A DNA stretch of 64,000 bases from an uncultured Anaeromassilibacillus sp. (GTDB taxonomy: Bacteria; Bacillota; Clostridia; Oscillospirales; Acutalibacteraceae): the NCBI GenBank assembly GCA_930987725.1, contig CAKNKY010000001.1:1-64000 (forward strand), in the 5' to 3' direction. Below the pieces are notes generated by a model. It made no database searches. It saw only the letters and a list, made by a program, of their open reading frames with translations, and was not told the origin of the DNA. Numbering within the stretch: position 1 is the first letter of the stretch; each line of letters opens with the position of its first letter. This document shows, in pieces, positions 27,896-36,684 of this stretch. A program made the position numbers and the translations under genes.

Positions 27896-29172
27896 ACTGC
27901 CGCCCCCTTCCCTACCAGACAGTAAACGGTATCCAGCGCAAGCTGATTGGCTGCGGCGACGATCTCCTCGCGCGTGACGGCTTCCATTTCCGCTGCAGCC
28001 TCCTCCAGCGTGAGCGGACGCCCGCTGAGCGACTGCGTGAGCAGCCAGCCGGACAGGGCGCCCAACGAATCCGCCGTCGTGCGGTAGGCATTGAGCAGGC
28101 TGAGCTTCGCGGCAGACCATTCCTCCTCCGTGAACCGGCCCCGCTGCAGTTCGGCGAGCTGTTTCAGAATTTCCGCGCGTGCTTTCTCGATGTTTTTCTC
28201 CTCCACACCGCTCTGCACAAGCACGATGCCCTTCATGCTGTTGTAGGACGCGCCGCAGTAATAGCAGAGGCTCTGCTTTTCGCGCACGTTCACAAACAGC
28301 TTGGAGCTGGGCGTGCCGCCGAAGATGGTCATGGCCATGCGCATGGCGGCCACCTCTTTCTGCGGCTGGAAAATGCCTGTGCGGAAGCCCATGACGAGCT
28401 TGGCCTGCGCCACAGGCAGCTCCTCCTTCACCTCGCGCACCTGCGGGGCGGCAGGGCGATTGTGCGTTTCGCAGAGGACCAGCGCCCCGCGCGAAAGCGC
28501 GCGGAATGCCCGGCAGAACCGCTCATAAAGCGGCTCAAGCTCGCAGTTTCCCATTACAATCACACGGGCGGGCGCATGCGCGACCACATGCTTCCACGAT
28601 TCCGTGAGCTGTGGGCGTTCCAGCGCAGCCACCTCTTCCCTGGTGCCGTATCGACTCAGGCCATAAGGCTCCTCCGCGCACATCAGCGATTCGCAGCGCT
28701 GGCGGGCATAGGATCGTTTCTCATTCAGCTCCGTCTCAATCAATTCAATGGTCTGGCGCTTTTCCTGCTCAAAGCCGTCCAATGGAAAAAGACCGTCCTC
28801 CAGCAGCGGGTCAAACAGCACGCTGCACAGCAGGTCGGCAAGATGCTGCAGGACGGGTTCCCCCTCAAGGGCATAGCAATCCGCCAGGCCGGAAGCCGCA
28901 ACGGAGAGCACCTGCATGTCGCCCACCTTGTCCACATCCGCGCTGAGGCTTGCGCCGTAAAGCTCCGCCAGCCGCTGCTCCAGCTTTGTGAAATCGGGAT
29001 ATTCCCGGCTGGCCCTGCTCAGCAGGAAGGGCAGCAAGGCGTTGGCGGAGGCCTCCTCCTTACACATGGGAAGGAGAAAATGAACAGACATGCGCGCTGT
29101 CTTGAACTTCGGGTCACGAAAACCCAGGAATTCGACGCCATCACAGATCATTCGGTGTTCGATGCCTGCCAT
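27892..29172 (-). CDS. M16 peptidase-like, inactive-type partner (YmfF family)
   Basis: A 426-residue M16-fold protein without the HxxEH zinc motif; the equivalent N-terminal region reads NALLPFLLSRASREYPDF. M16 proteases of this kind often work as a dimer of one active and one inactive subunit, which fits its overlap with the HYLEH-bearing gene. GGAGATGAG precedes the ATG. It is the first gene of the minus-strand run that continues through lgt to recN. Confidence 0.88.
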   Translation of the reverse strand: MAGIEHRMICDGVEFLGFRDPKFKTARMSVHFLLPMCKEEASANALLPFLLSRASREYPDFTKLEQRLAELYGASLSADVDKVGDMQVLSVAASGLADCYALEGEPVLQHLADLLCSVLFDPLLEDGLFPLDGFEQEKRQTIELIETELNEKRSYARQRCESLMCAEEPYGLSRYGTREEVAALERPQLTESWKHVVAHAPARVIVMGNCELEPLYERFCRAFRALSRGALVLCETHNRPAAPQVREVKEELPVAQAKLVMGFRTGIFQPQKEVAAMRMAMTIFGGTPSSKLFVNVREKQSLCYYCGASYNSMKGIVLVQSGVEEKNIEKARAEILKQLAELQRGRFTEEEWSAAKLSLLNAYRTTADSLGALSGWLLTQSLSGRPLTLEEAAAEMEAVTREEIVAAANQLALDTVYCLVGKGAAV

Positions 29173-29264
29173 TCTGTCTCATCTCCATTCTAAAATACAT
29201 TCCTGAACGCCCGAAACGGGCGGTGTGCAGCCAGGCCGGCAAGCGGCTGACCGCGCTGTGTATT

Positions 29265-29273
29265 ATTATACCA
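29265..29273 (-). promoter_or_regulatory. Extended -10 promoter for the ymfF-recN run
   Basis: Minus strand TGGTATAAT (29273-29265), an extended -10 without a good -35 at the right distance. It lies about 95 bases before ymfF in the divergent gap with the esterase gene. Confidence 0.5.
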
Positions 29274-29397
29274 TATCCATGAAATGAATAAAAGGACAAA
29301 TCTTTTGAATATTGTGTGAATAGCCGGCGAACCGGCACGTTTCCTCTCGCATTTTCCGTCGTTCTGTTGTATACTGGAGAAGAAAGGAGAGGATTGT

Positions 29398-30153
29398 ATG
29401 GGACCTTTGACCCAAAATCCCCTTTGCCGGGCCTTCACTTTGGAAGGCTCACGAGAGGACGGCATTCTGCTTCTGCATGGATTTACCGCAACGCCCGGCA
29501 CGATGCGCCCACTGGGAGAATCGCTTCACCGTGACACGGGGTTCACCGTTTATGCCCCCCTGCTGCCCGGCCACGGGCTGACGCCGGAGGAGATGGCCAA
29601 AACGCGCTGGTTTGACTGGTTCCGCGCCTCTCAGCAGGCGTTCGACAAACTTTCCCGCCGGTGCCGCCGCGTGAGCGTGGCAGGGCTTTCCATGGGCGGG
29701 GCGCTTGCCCTGCTGCTGGCGGAAACAAGGCCTGTGCGCCGTGTGGCCGCCATTGCCGCAGCGCTTTCCGTTTACAACGAGAAGCTTCCCCTCTCGCATG
29801 CCCTGTGGCCAGTGATCCGCTTCTTCACTGACCGGGAAGGAAAGGAGGTTTTCCCGGATTTCCTGGCAGAATACAACGACACTTACTCGAAAACGCCTGT
29901 GCGCTGCCTTTCTGATCTCGACTGGCTCATGCGCCTGGCACGGAAAGGATTGCCCCGCATTCACTGCCCAATCCTGAATGTGCGGGCCGGGAAAGACAGC
30001 ACCGTCCACCCCCGCAGCACGGAATGGATCATGATGGAAACTTCTTCGCGGAAAAAGATTCTGCTCGAGCTTCCGAACAGCCCGCACGTCTGCACACTCG
30101 GGCCGGAGCGCGGGATCCTGTTTCGTGAATGCGCGCGCTTCTTCACGGAGTGA
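29398..30153 (+). CDS. Alpha/beta hydrolase, carboxylesterase / monoacylglycerol-lipase type
   Basis: A 251-residue cytosolic hydrolase. The oxyanion segment is LLLHGFTATPGTM near residue 26. The nucleophile Ser sits in AGLSMGGALAL near residue 100. The likely acid is Asp in VRAGKDSTVHP and the likely base His in NSPHVCTLGPE. This layout resembles Est30-like carboxylesterases of Firmicutes. GAAAGGAGAGG precedes the ATG. It is transcribed alone, divergently from ymfF, and ends at a strong terminator. Confidence 0.88.
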   Translation: MGPLTQNPLCRAFTLEGSREDGILLLHGFTATPGTMRPLGESLHRDTGFTVYAPLLPGHGLTPEEMAKTRWFDWFRASQQAFDKLSRRCRRVSVAGLSMGGALALLLAETRPVRRVAAIAAALSVYNEKLPLSHALWPVIRFFTDREGKEVFPDFLAEYNDTYSKTPVRCLSDLDWLMRLARKGLPRIHCPILNVRAGKDSTVHPRSTEWIMMETSSRKKILLELPNSPHVCTLGPERGILFRECARFFTE

Positions 30154-30161
30154 CGGCACGC

Positions 30162-30199
30162 AAAAAAAGATGGACGCCGCAAAGCGTCCATCTTTTTTT
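30162..30199. terminator. Bidirectional terminator between the esterase gene and metY
   Basis: A7 followed by GATGGACGC, a six-base loop, GCGTCCATC and T7. It serves both convergent genes. Confidence 0.92.
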
Positions 30200-30225
30200 G
30201 CGGAATTTCAGACGGTAAAACAGGG

Positions 30226-31500
30226 TCAAACGTTGGCGAGGGCCTGCTCGATGTCGCCGATGATGTCTGCGGGATTCTCCAGACCGACAGACATGCGGAT
30301 GAGATCCGGCGTGATGCCGGCTTCCTTGAGCTGCTCATCGTTCATCTGGCGGTGCGTCGTGCTGGCGGGATGCAGCACGCAGGTGCGAAGATCCGCTACA
30401 TGGGTAACCACAGAGGCCAGCTTGAGGGAATCCATGAAGCGCATAGCTGCCTCTCTGCCGCCCTTCACGCCGAAGGAGATAACGCCGCAGGTGCCATTCG
30501 GCATATACTTCTGCGCCAGCTCATAGCAGGCGTTGCCGGGGAGGCTCGGATAATTGATCCAGCTGATCTTATCATTGCTCTCCAGGAACTTTGCAACCTG
30601 CATCGCGTTGGAGCAATGGCGCTCCATGCGGATAGCCAGCGTTTCCAGGCCAAGGTTGAGCAGGAACGCATTCATGGGGCTGGCCTGCGCGCCGAGGTCG
30701 CGCATGAGGTGGGTGCGCGCCTTCGTGATATAGGCCGCTTTCCCGAAGCGCTCCGTGTACACAATGCCGTGATAAGACTCATCCGGCTCGGTGAGCATGG
30801 GGAATTTGCCGTTGTTCCAGTCAAAGTTGCCGCTGTCCACAATGCAGCCGCCCACCTGCACAGCGTGGCCGTCCATATACTTCGTGGTGGAATGGGTGAC
30901 AATATCCGCGCCGAATTCGAACGGACGGCAATTGATGGGGGTGGGGAACGTGTTGTCAACAATCAGGGGCACGCCGTGCGCGTGGGCGACACGGGCAAAA
31001 AACTCCAAATCCGTGACGACCAGCGAGGGATTCGCCAGCGTTTCGGCAAACACGCAGCGCGTATTATCCTGAAACGCGGCGTTCAGCTCCTCCTCCGTGC
31101 TGTCGGGATTCACAAAGGTGCAGCCGATGCCCATTTCCTTGAGCGTCTTGTAAAACAGGTTGAAGGTGCCGCCGTAAATGGCGCTCGAACTCACAACGTG
31201 ATCGCCCGCATGGCAGATGTTGATGATTGCCATCATCGAAGCAGCCTGACCGGAGGACGTCAGCATGGCGCCCACGCCGCCTTCCAGCGCGGCAATCTTC
31301 TGCTCCACGGCATCAAGCGTGGGGTTGCCCAGGCGGGTGTAGAAAAAGCCGTTGTCGTCCAGATCAAAAAGGCGGCCCATCGCCTCCGAGGTTTCGTAGC
31401 GGAATGTCGTGCTCTGCACAATCGGCAGAACGCGAGGCTCCCCGTTGCCGGGGTGGTAACCCGCATGTATGCATTTCGTATCAATCCGATAATCGCTCAT
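30226..31500 (-). CDS. metY: O-acetylhomoserine sulfhydrylase (homocysteine synthase)
   Basis: A 424-residue PLP enzyme of the Cys/Met-metabolism family that makes homocysteine from O-acetylhomoserine and sulfide. It has HAGYHPGNGEPRVLPIVQST, TRLGNPTLDAVE, and the PLP Lys in THSTTKYMDGHAVQVGG. The length and the NFDWNNGKFP insert favour MetY over MetB/MetC. The homocysteine can feed methionine and, through metK nearby, SAM. GGGAG precedes the ATG and a consensus promoter lies about 100 bases upstream. Confidence 0.92.
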   Translation of the reverse strand: MSDYRIDTKCIHAGYHPGNGEPRVLPIVQSTTFRYETSEAMGRLFDLDDNGFFYTRLGNPTLDAVEQKIAALEGGVGAMLTSSGQAASMMAIINICHAGDHVVSSSAIYGGTFNLFYKTLKEMGIGCTFVNPDSTEEELNAAFQDNTRCVFAETLANPSLVVTDLEFFARVAHAHGVPLIVDNTFPTPINCRPFEFGADIVTHSTTKYMDGHAVQVGGCIVDSGNFDWNNGKFPMLTEPDESYHGIVYTERFGKAAYITKARTHLMRDLGAQASPMNAFLLNLGLETLAIRMERHCSNAMQVAKFLESNDKISWINYPSLPGNACYELAQKYMPNGTCGVISFGVKGGREAAMRFMDSLKLASVVTHVADLRTCVLHPASTTHRQMNDEQLKEAGITPDLIRMSVGLENPADIIGDIEQALANV

Positions 31501-31603
31501 CTGCTGTACACTCCCTTTTTTCAGCTCCGCGGGAGAAAATCCCGCTTGTTCCGTTGGTCAAACCGCATTTTCCTGAAGCGGAACGGTACGGCGCCGCTTT
31601 TTT

Positions 31604-31632
31604 ATCATATCATGTTCCGCGTGCGGAGGCAA
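31604..31632 (-). promoter_or_regulatory. Promoter of metY
   Basis: Minus strand TTGCCT (31632-31627), a 17-base spacer and TATGAT (31609-31604), just after the dpaB stop. No SAM riboswitch was found in the leader; only a small CGGGA/TCCCG hairpin is present. Confidence 0.7.
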
Positions 31633-31639
31633 GGGTGGT

Positions 31640-32218
31640 TCACAATTTGCAGAACACCGGCTGAATCTGACGGCCTTTGAGGGCGGATTCCACGGCGGGC
31701 AGAAGCTGGCTGAAATCCGCGACAAGCGAGGACGGCTTTTTCGCCGGATCGTCCTGCCGCATGGGCACAAAATAGACATTTTTGGTATTCAGAAGACGCC
31801 CGATGTTCTGCGCCGAAGCGGCGAGAGCGTCGTTTGTGGCGGGACAAAGAACAACCGGCAGGCCGATGCGCAGGCAGGATTTTGCCGCCATGGTAACGGG
31901 GGTATCTGTAACGCCGCAGGCAAGCTTCGCCAATGTGTTGCCGGTGCAGGGCGCTATCACGAGCGCATCGACCATATTTTTCGGGCCGAGAGGCTCCGCA
32001 CCCACAATGGAGTGAATGACTTTTCTGCCGCAGATATCCTCCGCTTCCCACACAAAGTCGCAGGCCCGGCCGAAACGGGTATCCGTTCCATATGCATTCT
32101 GCGACATGATGGGGATCACCTGATACCCGGCTTTCACAAGGCCGCGAAGCTGATCCATGGCCGCCTCAAACGTGCAGAAAGACCCGCACATGGCGAAGCC
32201 CAGCGTTATCTCTCTCAT
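31640..32218 (-). CDS. dpaB: Dipicolinate synthase subunit B
   Basis: A 192-residue flavoprotein-like subunit (SpoVFB) that, with DpaA, converts dihydrodipicolinate to dipicolinic acid for the spore core. The N-terminus GFAMCGSFCTFEAAMDQL, the segment VIAPCTGNTLAKLACGV and the later VLCPATNDALAASAQN are characteristic. The ATG overlaps the dpaA stop (ATGA), with GGAGG in the end of dpaA. It is strong evidence that the organism forms endospores. Confidence 0.95.
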   Translation of the reverse strand: MREITLGFAMCGSFCTFEAAMDQLRGLVKAGYQVIPIMSQNAYGTDTRFGRACDFVWEAEDICGRKVIHSIVGAEPLGPKNMVDALVIAPCTGNTLAKLACGVTDTPVTMAAKSCLRIGLPVVLCPATNDALAASAQNIGRLLNTKNVYFVPMRQDDPAKKPSSLVADFSQLLPAVESALKGRQIQPVFCKL

Positions 32219-33084
32219 CGCTTTTCCTCCTCCAGAATGGTATAAACGGTTTGCTTGATGATCTCCGCGGCGGATTCCGGCGCCGTTTTGCCCGGCAGGG
32301 AAAGCGCCTGCACGGCCTTCAGGCCCAGATCCTTTGCTGCGGAAAAATCCACGCCGCCCGGCAGAGAGGCGAGATCGATCACAATGCAGCCCGTCTTCAG
32401 CCGTGCCAGCACAGTGCGGGTGAAAACCGGCGCCGGGATGGTGTTGAACACGAGATCATACGGTTCCTCCCCGGAACCGACCCGGGAAGTCTGCACGGCG
32501 CGGCAGCCGTTCGCCTCAATCCAGGCGATATCCCTTGGTTTCCGGGCGCTGGCTGTCACGCGCGCACCCATTGCGCGCAGAAGCTGCGCAAGCGCACGCC
32601 CGATACGGCCATATCCGGCCACCAGGCACGCGCTGCCGGCAATCGCGCGTTCGGATTCGCGCAGCGCGATCTCCACGGCTCCTTCCGCCGTGAGGCAGGC
32701 GTTTCGGACGGCGAATTCTTCCCGGGCCGCGTAATCGTGTGCAGCCAGACCCGCCGGACACGGTGTTTTGACCCGGCTGAGCTGGCCCCCGAAAACGGTT
32801 TTGCCGCGAAGGCTCTGCCAGAACGCGCCGTCCAGCTCAGGCAGGCCGCCCGCGGCGAAAGGCGCATTCAGCCGCCGCCCGTCTTTGGAAACGGGAAGCG
32901 GCAGCAAAATGGAGGAAGCGCGTGTCACGACATCCTCCGGTGAAGCATTTTGGACGCCGGGAGCGGCAGGCAAGCCTTCCAGCCCCCAGGCAAATACGGA
33001 ATGGCCGTCCTGTACAAGGGATGCGGCGAGAGCGGCCTGCCGGCTGTCCCCGCCCAAAAGGCCAAACGTTTCCTGTTCAAGCAT
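32215..33084 (-). CDS. dpaA: Dipicolinate synthase subunit A
   Basis: A 289-residue NAD(P)-dependent subunit (SpoVFA). The Rossmann loop VAGYGRIGRALAQLLRAMGA lies near residue 150, preceded by EGAVEIALRESERAI and followed by FNTIPAPVFTRTVL, all typical of DpaA. It is expressed in the mother cell in Bacillus under sigma-K. A possible sporulation-type promoter lies about 70 bases upstream. Confidence 0.95.
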   Translation of the reverse strand: MLEQETFGLLGGDSRQAALAASLVQDGHSVFAWGLEGLPAAPGVQNASPEDVVTRASSILLPLPVSKDGRRLNAPFAAGGLPELDGAFWQSLRGKTVFGGQLSRVKTPCPAGLAAHDYAAREEFAVRNACLTAEGAVEIALRESERAIAGSACLVAGYGRIGRALAQLLRAMGARVTASARKPRDIAWIEANGCRAVQTSRVGSGEEPYDLVFNTIPAPVFTRTVLARLKTGCIVIDLASLPGGVDFSAAKDLGLKAVQALSLPGKTAPESAAEIIKQTVYTILEEEKR

Positions 33085-33149
33085 TCAAATCAAACCCTTC
33101 TGCGCCGCGGGAAACTCCGCACGGCGTTGCGTCAAAGTATTGCTCACAC

Positions 33150-33178
33150 CATAGTATGGAAGAAGAAAACAGGTTGTG
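33150..33178 (-). promoter_or_regulatory. Candidate mother-cell (sigma-E/K) promoter of dpaAB
   Basis: Minus strand CATACTATG (33158-33150) resembles the CATA-type -10 of sigma-E and sigma-K promoters, with an AC-containing CACAAC at 33178-33173 in the -35 area. No sigma-A-like pair fits better here. Confidence 0.4.
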
Positions 33179-33216
33179 CCTTGAGGAGGTGTTTTTTGAA
33201 CAGAGAAGGATCCCCC

Positions 33217-33245
33217 TTGCAAACGGCTCCAATTGTGGGTATGAT
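33217..33245 (+). promoter_or_regulatory. Promoter of murC
   Basis: TTGCAA (33217-33222), a 17-base spacer, TATGAT (33240-33245). It gives a leader of about 90 bases. Confidence 0.75.
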
Positions 33246-33341
33246 AGGAACAGGCAGGTGTGCCCGTGCTTCCTGCGGCGCCCCTGCACACAAAAAGCGG
33301 AAAACAGATGAACATCATTTCTTTCAGAAGGAGCGCTCTTC

Positions 33342-34733
33342 ATGCTTCAGACAAACGATATTCTCTCCCGCGTGAAGCGGGTCCATTTTATTGGAATTGG
33401 CGGCTCGGGCATGTGCCCCATTGCGGAAATTCTGCTGAGCAAGGGCTATGAGCTGACGGGCTCCGACCGCAGCGAGTCGGACACGCTCGACCGCGTGCGC
33501 GGGTACGGAATCCCTGTGTTCACGGAGCACAAGCCGGAAAACGTGGACGGCGCGGAGCTCGTGGTGTACAGCGCGGCGGTTCCCAAAGACAACCCTGAGC
33601 TTGTGGCGGCGCGGGAAAAAGGCATTCCCGCCATTGAACGGTCCGTCATGCTGGGGCTGGTCACGAAGCGGTATCCGCGTTCGGTGGCCGTTTCCGGCAC
33701 GCACGGCAAAACAACAACCACCGCCCTGCTGACGCAGACGCTCCTGATGGGCGGTGCGGACCCCTCCGCCATCATCGGCGGAAAGCTGCCGTATATCGGT
33801 GGAAACGGGCGTGCGGGTGCTTCCGATACGATCGTGTGCGAGGCGTGCGAATATGTGGATACGTTCCTGCAGCTTCACCCGTATCTCTCCATCATTCTGA
33901 ACATCGACGCCGATCATCTGGATTATTTTGGCACGATCGACAACATCATCCTCTCGTTCCATCAGTTTGCACTGCAGACGACCGGCATCCTCCTGGTGTA
34001 CGGCGACGACCCAAACGTGAAAAAGGCAATGGAGGGCGTGACAAACGCGCGCATCGTAACCTTTGGCCTGCAGCCCGGGAACGACTACAGCGCCGCCGAC
34101 GTGCGGGATGAACCGAAAGCCTGCGAGGACTTCACGGTGTGCCGCAGCGGAAAACCCCTGTGCCGGGCGGAGCTCTCCATCCCCGGCAAGCACAACATTC
34201 TCAACGCGCTGGCCGCAGCGGCGGCTGCCGATCTCCTGGGCATCGAGCCGGAAACGATCGCATCCGCACTGCACGCATTCCACGGCGTGCACCGCCGCTT
34301 TGAAGTGTTGGGCTGCTTTGGCGGCGTCACAGTGGCGGACGATTTTGCCCACCACCCCACCGAGCTCACGGCCACGCTCTCCGCGGCAAAGCGCATGGGC
34401 TTCCGCGAGGTGTGGGCCCTGTTCCAGCCGCACACGTATTCCCGCACCTATCTCCTGCTGAATGATTTTGCGAAGGCGCTCACGATCCCCGATCATGTTG
34501 TGCTTTCAGAGATTTTGGCCGTGCGCGAGACGAACACGTATCACATTTACGCCAAAGATCTGGCGGAGAAAATTCCCGGAGCGGTGTGGTTCCCCACGTT
34601 TGAGGAGATGGCCGATTACACGATGGCCCGCGTGCAGCCCGGTGATCTGATCCTGACGCTGGGCGGCGGCGACGTTTACAAATGCGCCAACCTGATCGTG
34701 CAGAAATACCGCGATCAGGAAGAACGAAAATAA
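33342..34733 (+). CDS. murC: UDP-N-acetylmuramate-L-alanine ligase
   Basis: A 463-residue Mur ligase that adds L-alanine to UDP-MurNAc in peptidoglycan synthesis. It has the UDP-binding IGIGGSGMCPIAEILL, the ATP loop SGTHGKTTTTALLTQTLL near residue 120, and the C-terminal VADDFAHHPTELTATLSAA. AGAAGGAG precedes the ATG. It is transcribed alone from its own promoter and ends at a long terminator. Confidence 0.97.
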   Translation: MLQTNDILSRVKRVHFIGIGGSGMCPIAEILLSKGYELTGSDRSESDTLDRVRGYGIPVFTEHKPENVDGAELVVYSAAVPKDNPELVAAREKGIPAIERSVMLGLVTKRYPRSVAVSGTHGKTTTTALLTQTLLMGGADPSAIIGGKLPYIGGNGRAGASDTIVCEACEYVDTFLQLHPYLSIILNIDADHLDYFGTIDNIILSFHQFALQTTGILLVYGDDPNVKKAMEGVTNARIVTFGLQPGNDYSAADVRDEPKACEDFTVCRSGKPLCRAELSIPGKHNILNALAAAAAADLLGIEPETIASALHAFHGVHRRFEVLGCFGGVTVADDFAHHPTELTATLSAAKRMGFREVWALFQPHTYSRTYLLLNDFAKALTIPDHVVLSEILAVRETNTYHIYAKDLAEKIPGAVWFPTFEEMADYTMARVQPGDLILTLGGGDVYKCANLIVQKYRDQEERK

Positions 34734-34746
34734 AAAACTGAGCTGC

Positions 34747-34808
34747 AAAAAGCCCGCTCTGTGCGGTCCCTTCTCTCCGAAGGAGGACCGCACAGAGCGG
34801 GCTTTTTT
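34747..34808. terminator. Bidirectional terminator between murC and mreB
   Basis: A long inverted repeat: AAAAGCCCGCTCTGTGCGG (from 34747) matches CCGCACAGAGCGGGCTTTT at the right end. It is flanked by A-runs and T-runs. Confidence 0.95.
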
Positions 34809-34825
34809 GATCTTTGAAAAACGCC

Positions 34826-35851
34826 TCAGTAAGCCGCACTGAGCGGATTCAGGGCGCCGTATTCCTTTTTGTCCATCTCATCGATATAGCGAATCGCTTT
34901 GCCTGCGCCGAGCGCAACGCAGTCCTCCGGCGTTTCCGCCAGCCGGATCGGCATCTTGGCCTTGCGGCTCAGGAGCTGCGGGAAACCGAAGATGGCAGCC
35001 GATCCGCCGGTGAGAACGCCGCCGTCCTCATACACGTCGCCGACAAGCTCCGGCGGCGTGCGCTCGAGCAGATCCTGGAGGGCGTTCACAATCTGCACGG
35101 CCGGATCGATCATGGCCTCGAGCATTTCGTCGCTCGTGATGTCCGCCCACTGCGGCAGGCCGGTCATGGCATTGCGCCCTTTCACACGGTATACGAGGGG
35201 ATCGCGGCGCGGATAGACACAGCCGATGGCAATCTTCGCCTCCTCCGCCATGCGTTTGCCGATGATCAGGTTATATTTGCGGCGTACATACTTGATGATG
35301 CACTCGTCAAACTCATTGCCCGCCGTCTTGATGGAGGAGGCAATGGAGATGCCGCTGAGCGACAGGACAGCCATATCGGTGGTGCCGCCGCCGATGTCGA
35401 TGACAAGTGAGCCGTGCGGCGCGGAAATGTCGATGCCGGCGCCCATGGCGGCGGCCACAGGTTCCTCAATGAGGCAGATCTTGCGCACGTTGGAGGAGCT
35501 GATGGCATCCACCACGGCGCGCTTCTCGACTTCCGTGATCTCGCAGGGCACGCTGACGACCACACGCGGCATGAAAACCTTGCTGCCGCTGATCTCCCGC
35601 AGATAGTGCGTGATGAGGTGGCGCGCCAGATCGAAGTCCGAGATGACGCCGTTAAAAAGCGGGTAGGTGACCTGAATCCGATCGGAGGTCCTCCCGATCA
35701 TGTGGTAGGCCTCCCGGCCGGTGGCGACGACGGTGTCGGTGTCGAGGTTTACGGCCACAACCGCCGGTTCGCGCAGGACAATTCCTTTCCCGTCCAGGTA
35801 AAATTTAATGGAAGAGGTTCCCAAATCAATTGCAATATCTGTTCCCAGCAC
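34826..35851 (-). CDS. mreB: MreB/Mbl-family cell-shape protein
   Basis: A 341-residue bacterial actin that organises lateral wall synthesis at the inner membrane face. Phosphate loop 1 is AIDLGTSSIKFYL, phosphate loop 2 is LVIDIGGGTTDMAVLS and the adenosine motif is GGVLTGGSAAIFG. The start is GTG 35851. mreC and mreD are not adjacent, which is more usual for Mbl or MreBH paralogues, so the exact paralogue is unsure. A TATAAT in the 158-base gap after comF could start its transcript. Confidence 0.92.
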   Translation of the reverse strand: MLGTDIAIDLGTSSIKFYLDGKGIVLREPAVVAVNLDTDTVVATGREAYHMIGRTSDRIQVTYPLFNGVISDFDLARHLITHYLREISGSKVFMPRVVVSVPCEITEVEKRAVVDAISSSNVRKICLIEEPVAAAMGAGIDISAPHGSLVIDIGGGTTDMAVLSLSGISIASSIKTAGNEFDECIIKYVRRKYNLIIGKRMAEEAKIAIGCVYPRRDPLVYRVKGRNAMTGLPQWADITSDEMLEAMIDPAVQIVNALQDLLERTPPELVGDVYEDGGVLTGGSAAIFGFPQLLSRKAKMPIRLAETPEDCVALGAGKAIRYIDEMDKKEYGALNPLSAAY

Positions 35852-36009
35852 GTTTTCACATCCATTCTTCCGCTCAACCGAGAGCCGGCCGGCGGCTGTT
35901 CCGCACGGCTGCCCGCAGTATAATTCTGTGAAGCAGCCCGCTGCCGGCAGGCTGTTTTCCTCTCAAAAATATTATACAGGTCCGGCGCCCCGCCTTCATG
36001 AAGAAATTG

Positions 36010-36684
36010 TTACGGTTTGGCCGGCAATTCCACATTTGAAAGAGAATTATCCGCCACGGCAGCACAGCAGCACACCTCAATCCCCGCTTTCCGCAGCGCG
36101 GACACGCAGGCAGCGAGCGTGTGCCCGGTGCTCACAATATCATCTACCACGATTGCCCGCCCGGGCAGACGCTTTCCGGGCTTCACGGCGTAGACATTCC
36201 GCACGTTTTGTTCGCGTGCCGCCCTGCCGAGCTCGTGCTGCGTTTCGTTTTCCCGGGTTTTGCACAGGAGATCAAGGCAGGGGATGTGTAGTTCCCGCGA
36301 TGCGGCACGGGCAAGAAGAAGCGACTGGTTATAGCCGCGCTCGCGCTCGCGGCGGCGCGAGACCGGAACCGGCACAAGAAATGCGTTCCCGGCATAAGGG
36401 CGGAGTTCTTCCGCCAACGCATGGCCGAAAAAGGAAGCATATTCCCGCCGGCCCCGGAATTTGAAGCGGTGCAGCGACTCCCGCACCCTGCCTTCATACC
36501 GGTATGGCGCGACGCAGACGCAGCACTCTGTCTCCGGCAGAAAACGCACGCCGCCCGCAGGAGGCGGATCGGCCTCGCACCGCACGCAGAGGCCGCCGCC
36601 CACGACGATTTCATCGCAGAGCGGGCAGCGCTCTGGAAAGAGGAGCGCTGCAAGCGCCTGCATCCACTCCCTTGCCGCACTCAT
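36010..36684 (-). CDS. comF: ComF-family phosphoribosyltransferase-like protein
   Basis: A 224-residue protein. Two N-terminal zinc-finger pairs (CPLCDE and CVRCE, plus CCVC) are followed by a type I phosphoribosyltransferase fold with the PRPP loop AIVVDDIVSTGHTLAACV near residue 185. ComF proteins are needed for DNA uptake or later steps of competence. The ATG overlaps the recD2 stop by 4 bases, so the two DNA-processing proteins are made together. Confidence 0.92.
   Translation of the reverse strand: MSAAREWMQALAALLFPERCPLCDEIVVGGGLCVRCEADPPPAGGVRFLPETECCVCVAPYRYEGRVRESLHRFKFRGRREYASFFGHALAEELRPYAGNAFLVPVPVSRRRERERGYNQSLLLARAASRELHIPCLDLLCKTRENETQHELGRAAREQNVRNVYAVKPGKRLPGRAIVVDDIVSTGHTLAACVSALRKAGIEVCCCAAVADNSLSNVELPAKP

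Noticed and set aside
33187..33375. A short plus-strand frame after GAGGAGG upstream of murC
   Set aside because: It covers the murC promoter and the murC start; no conserved features.
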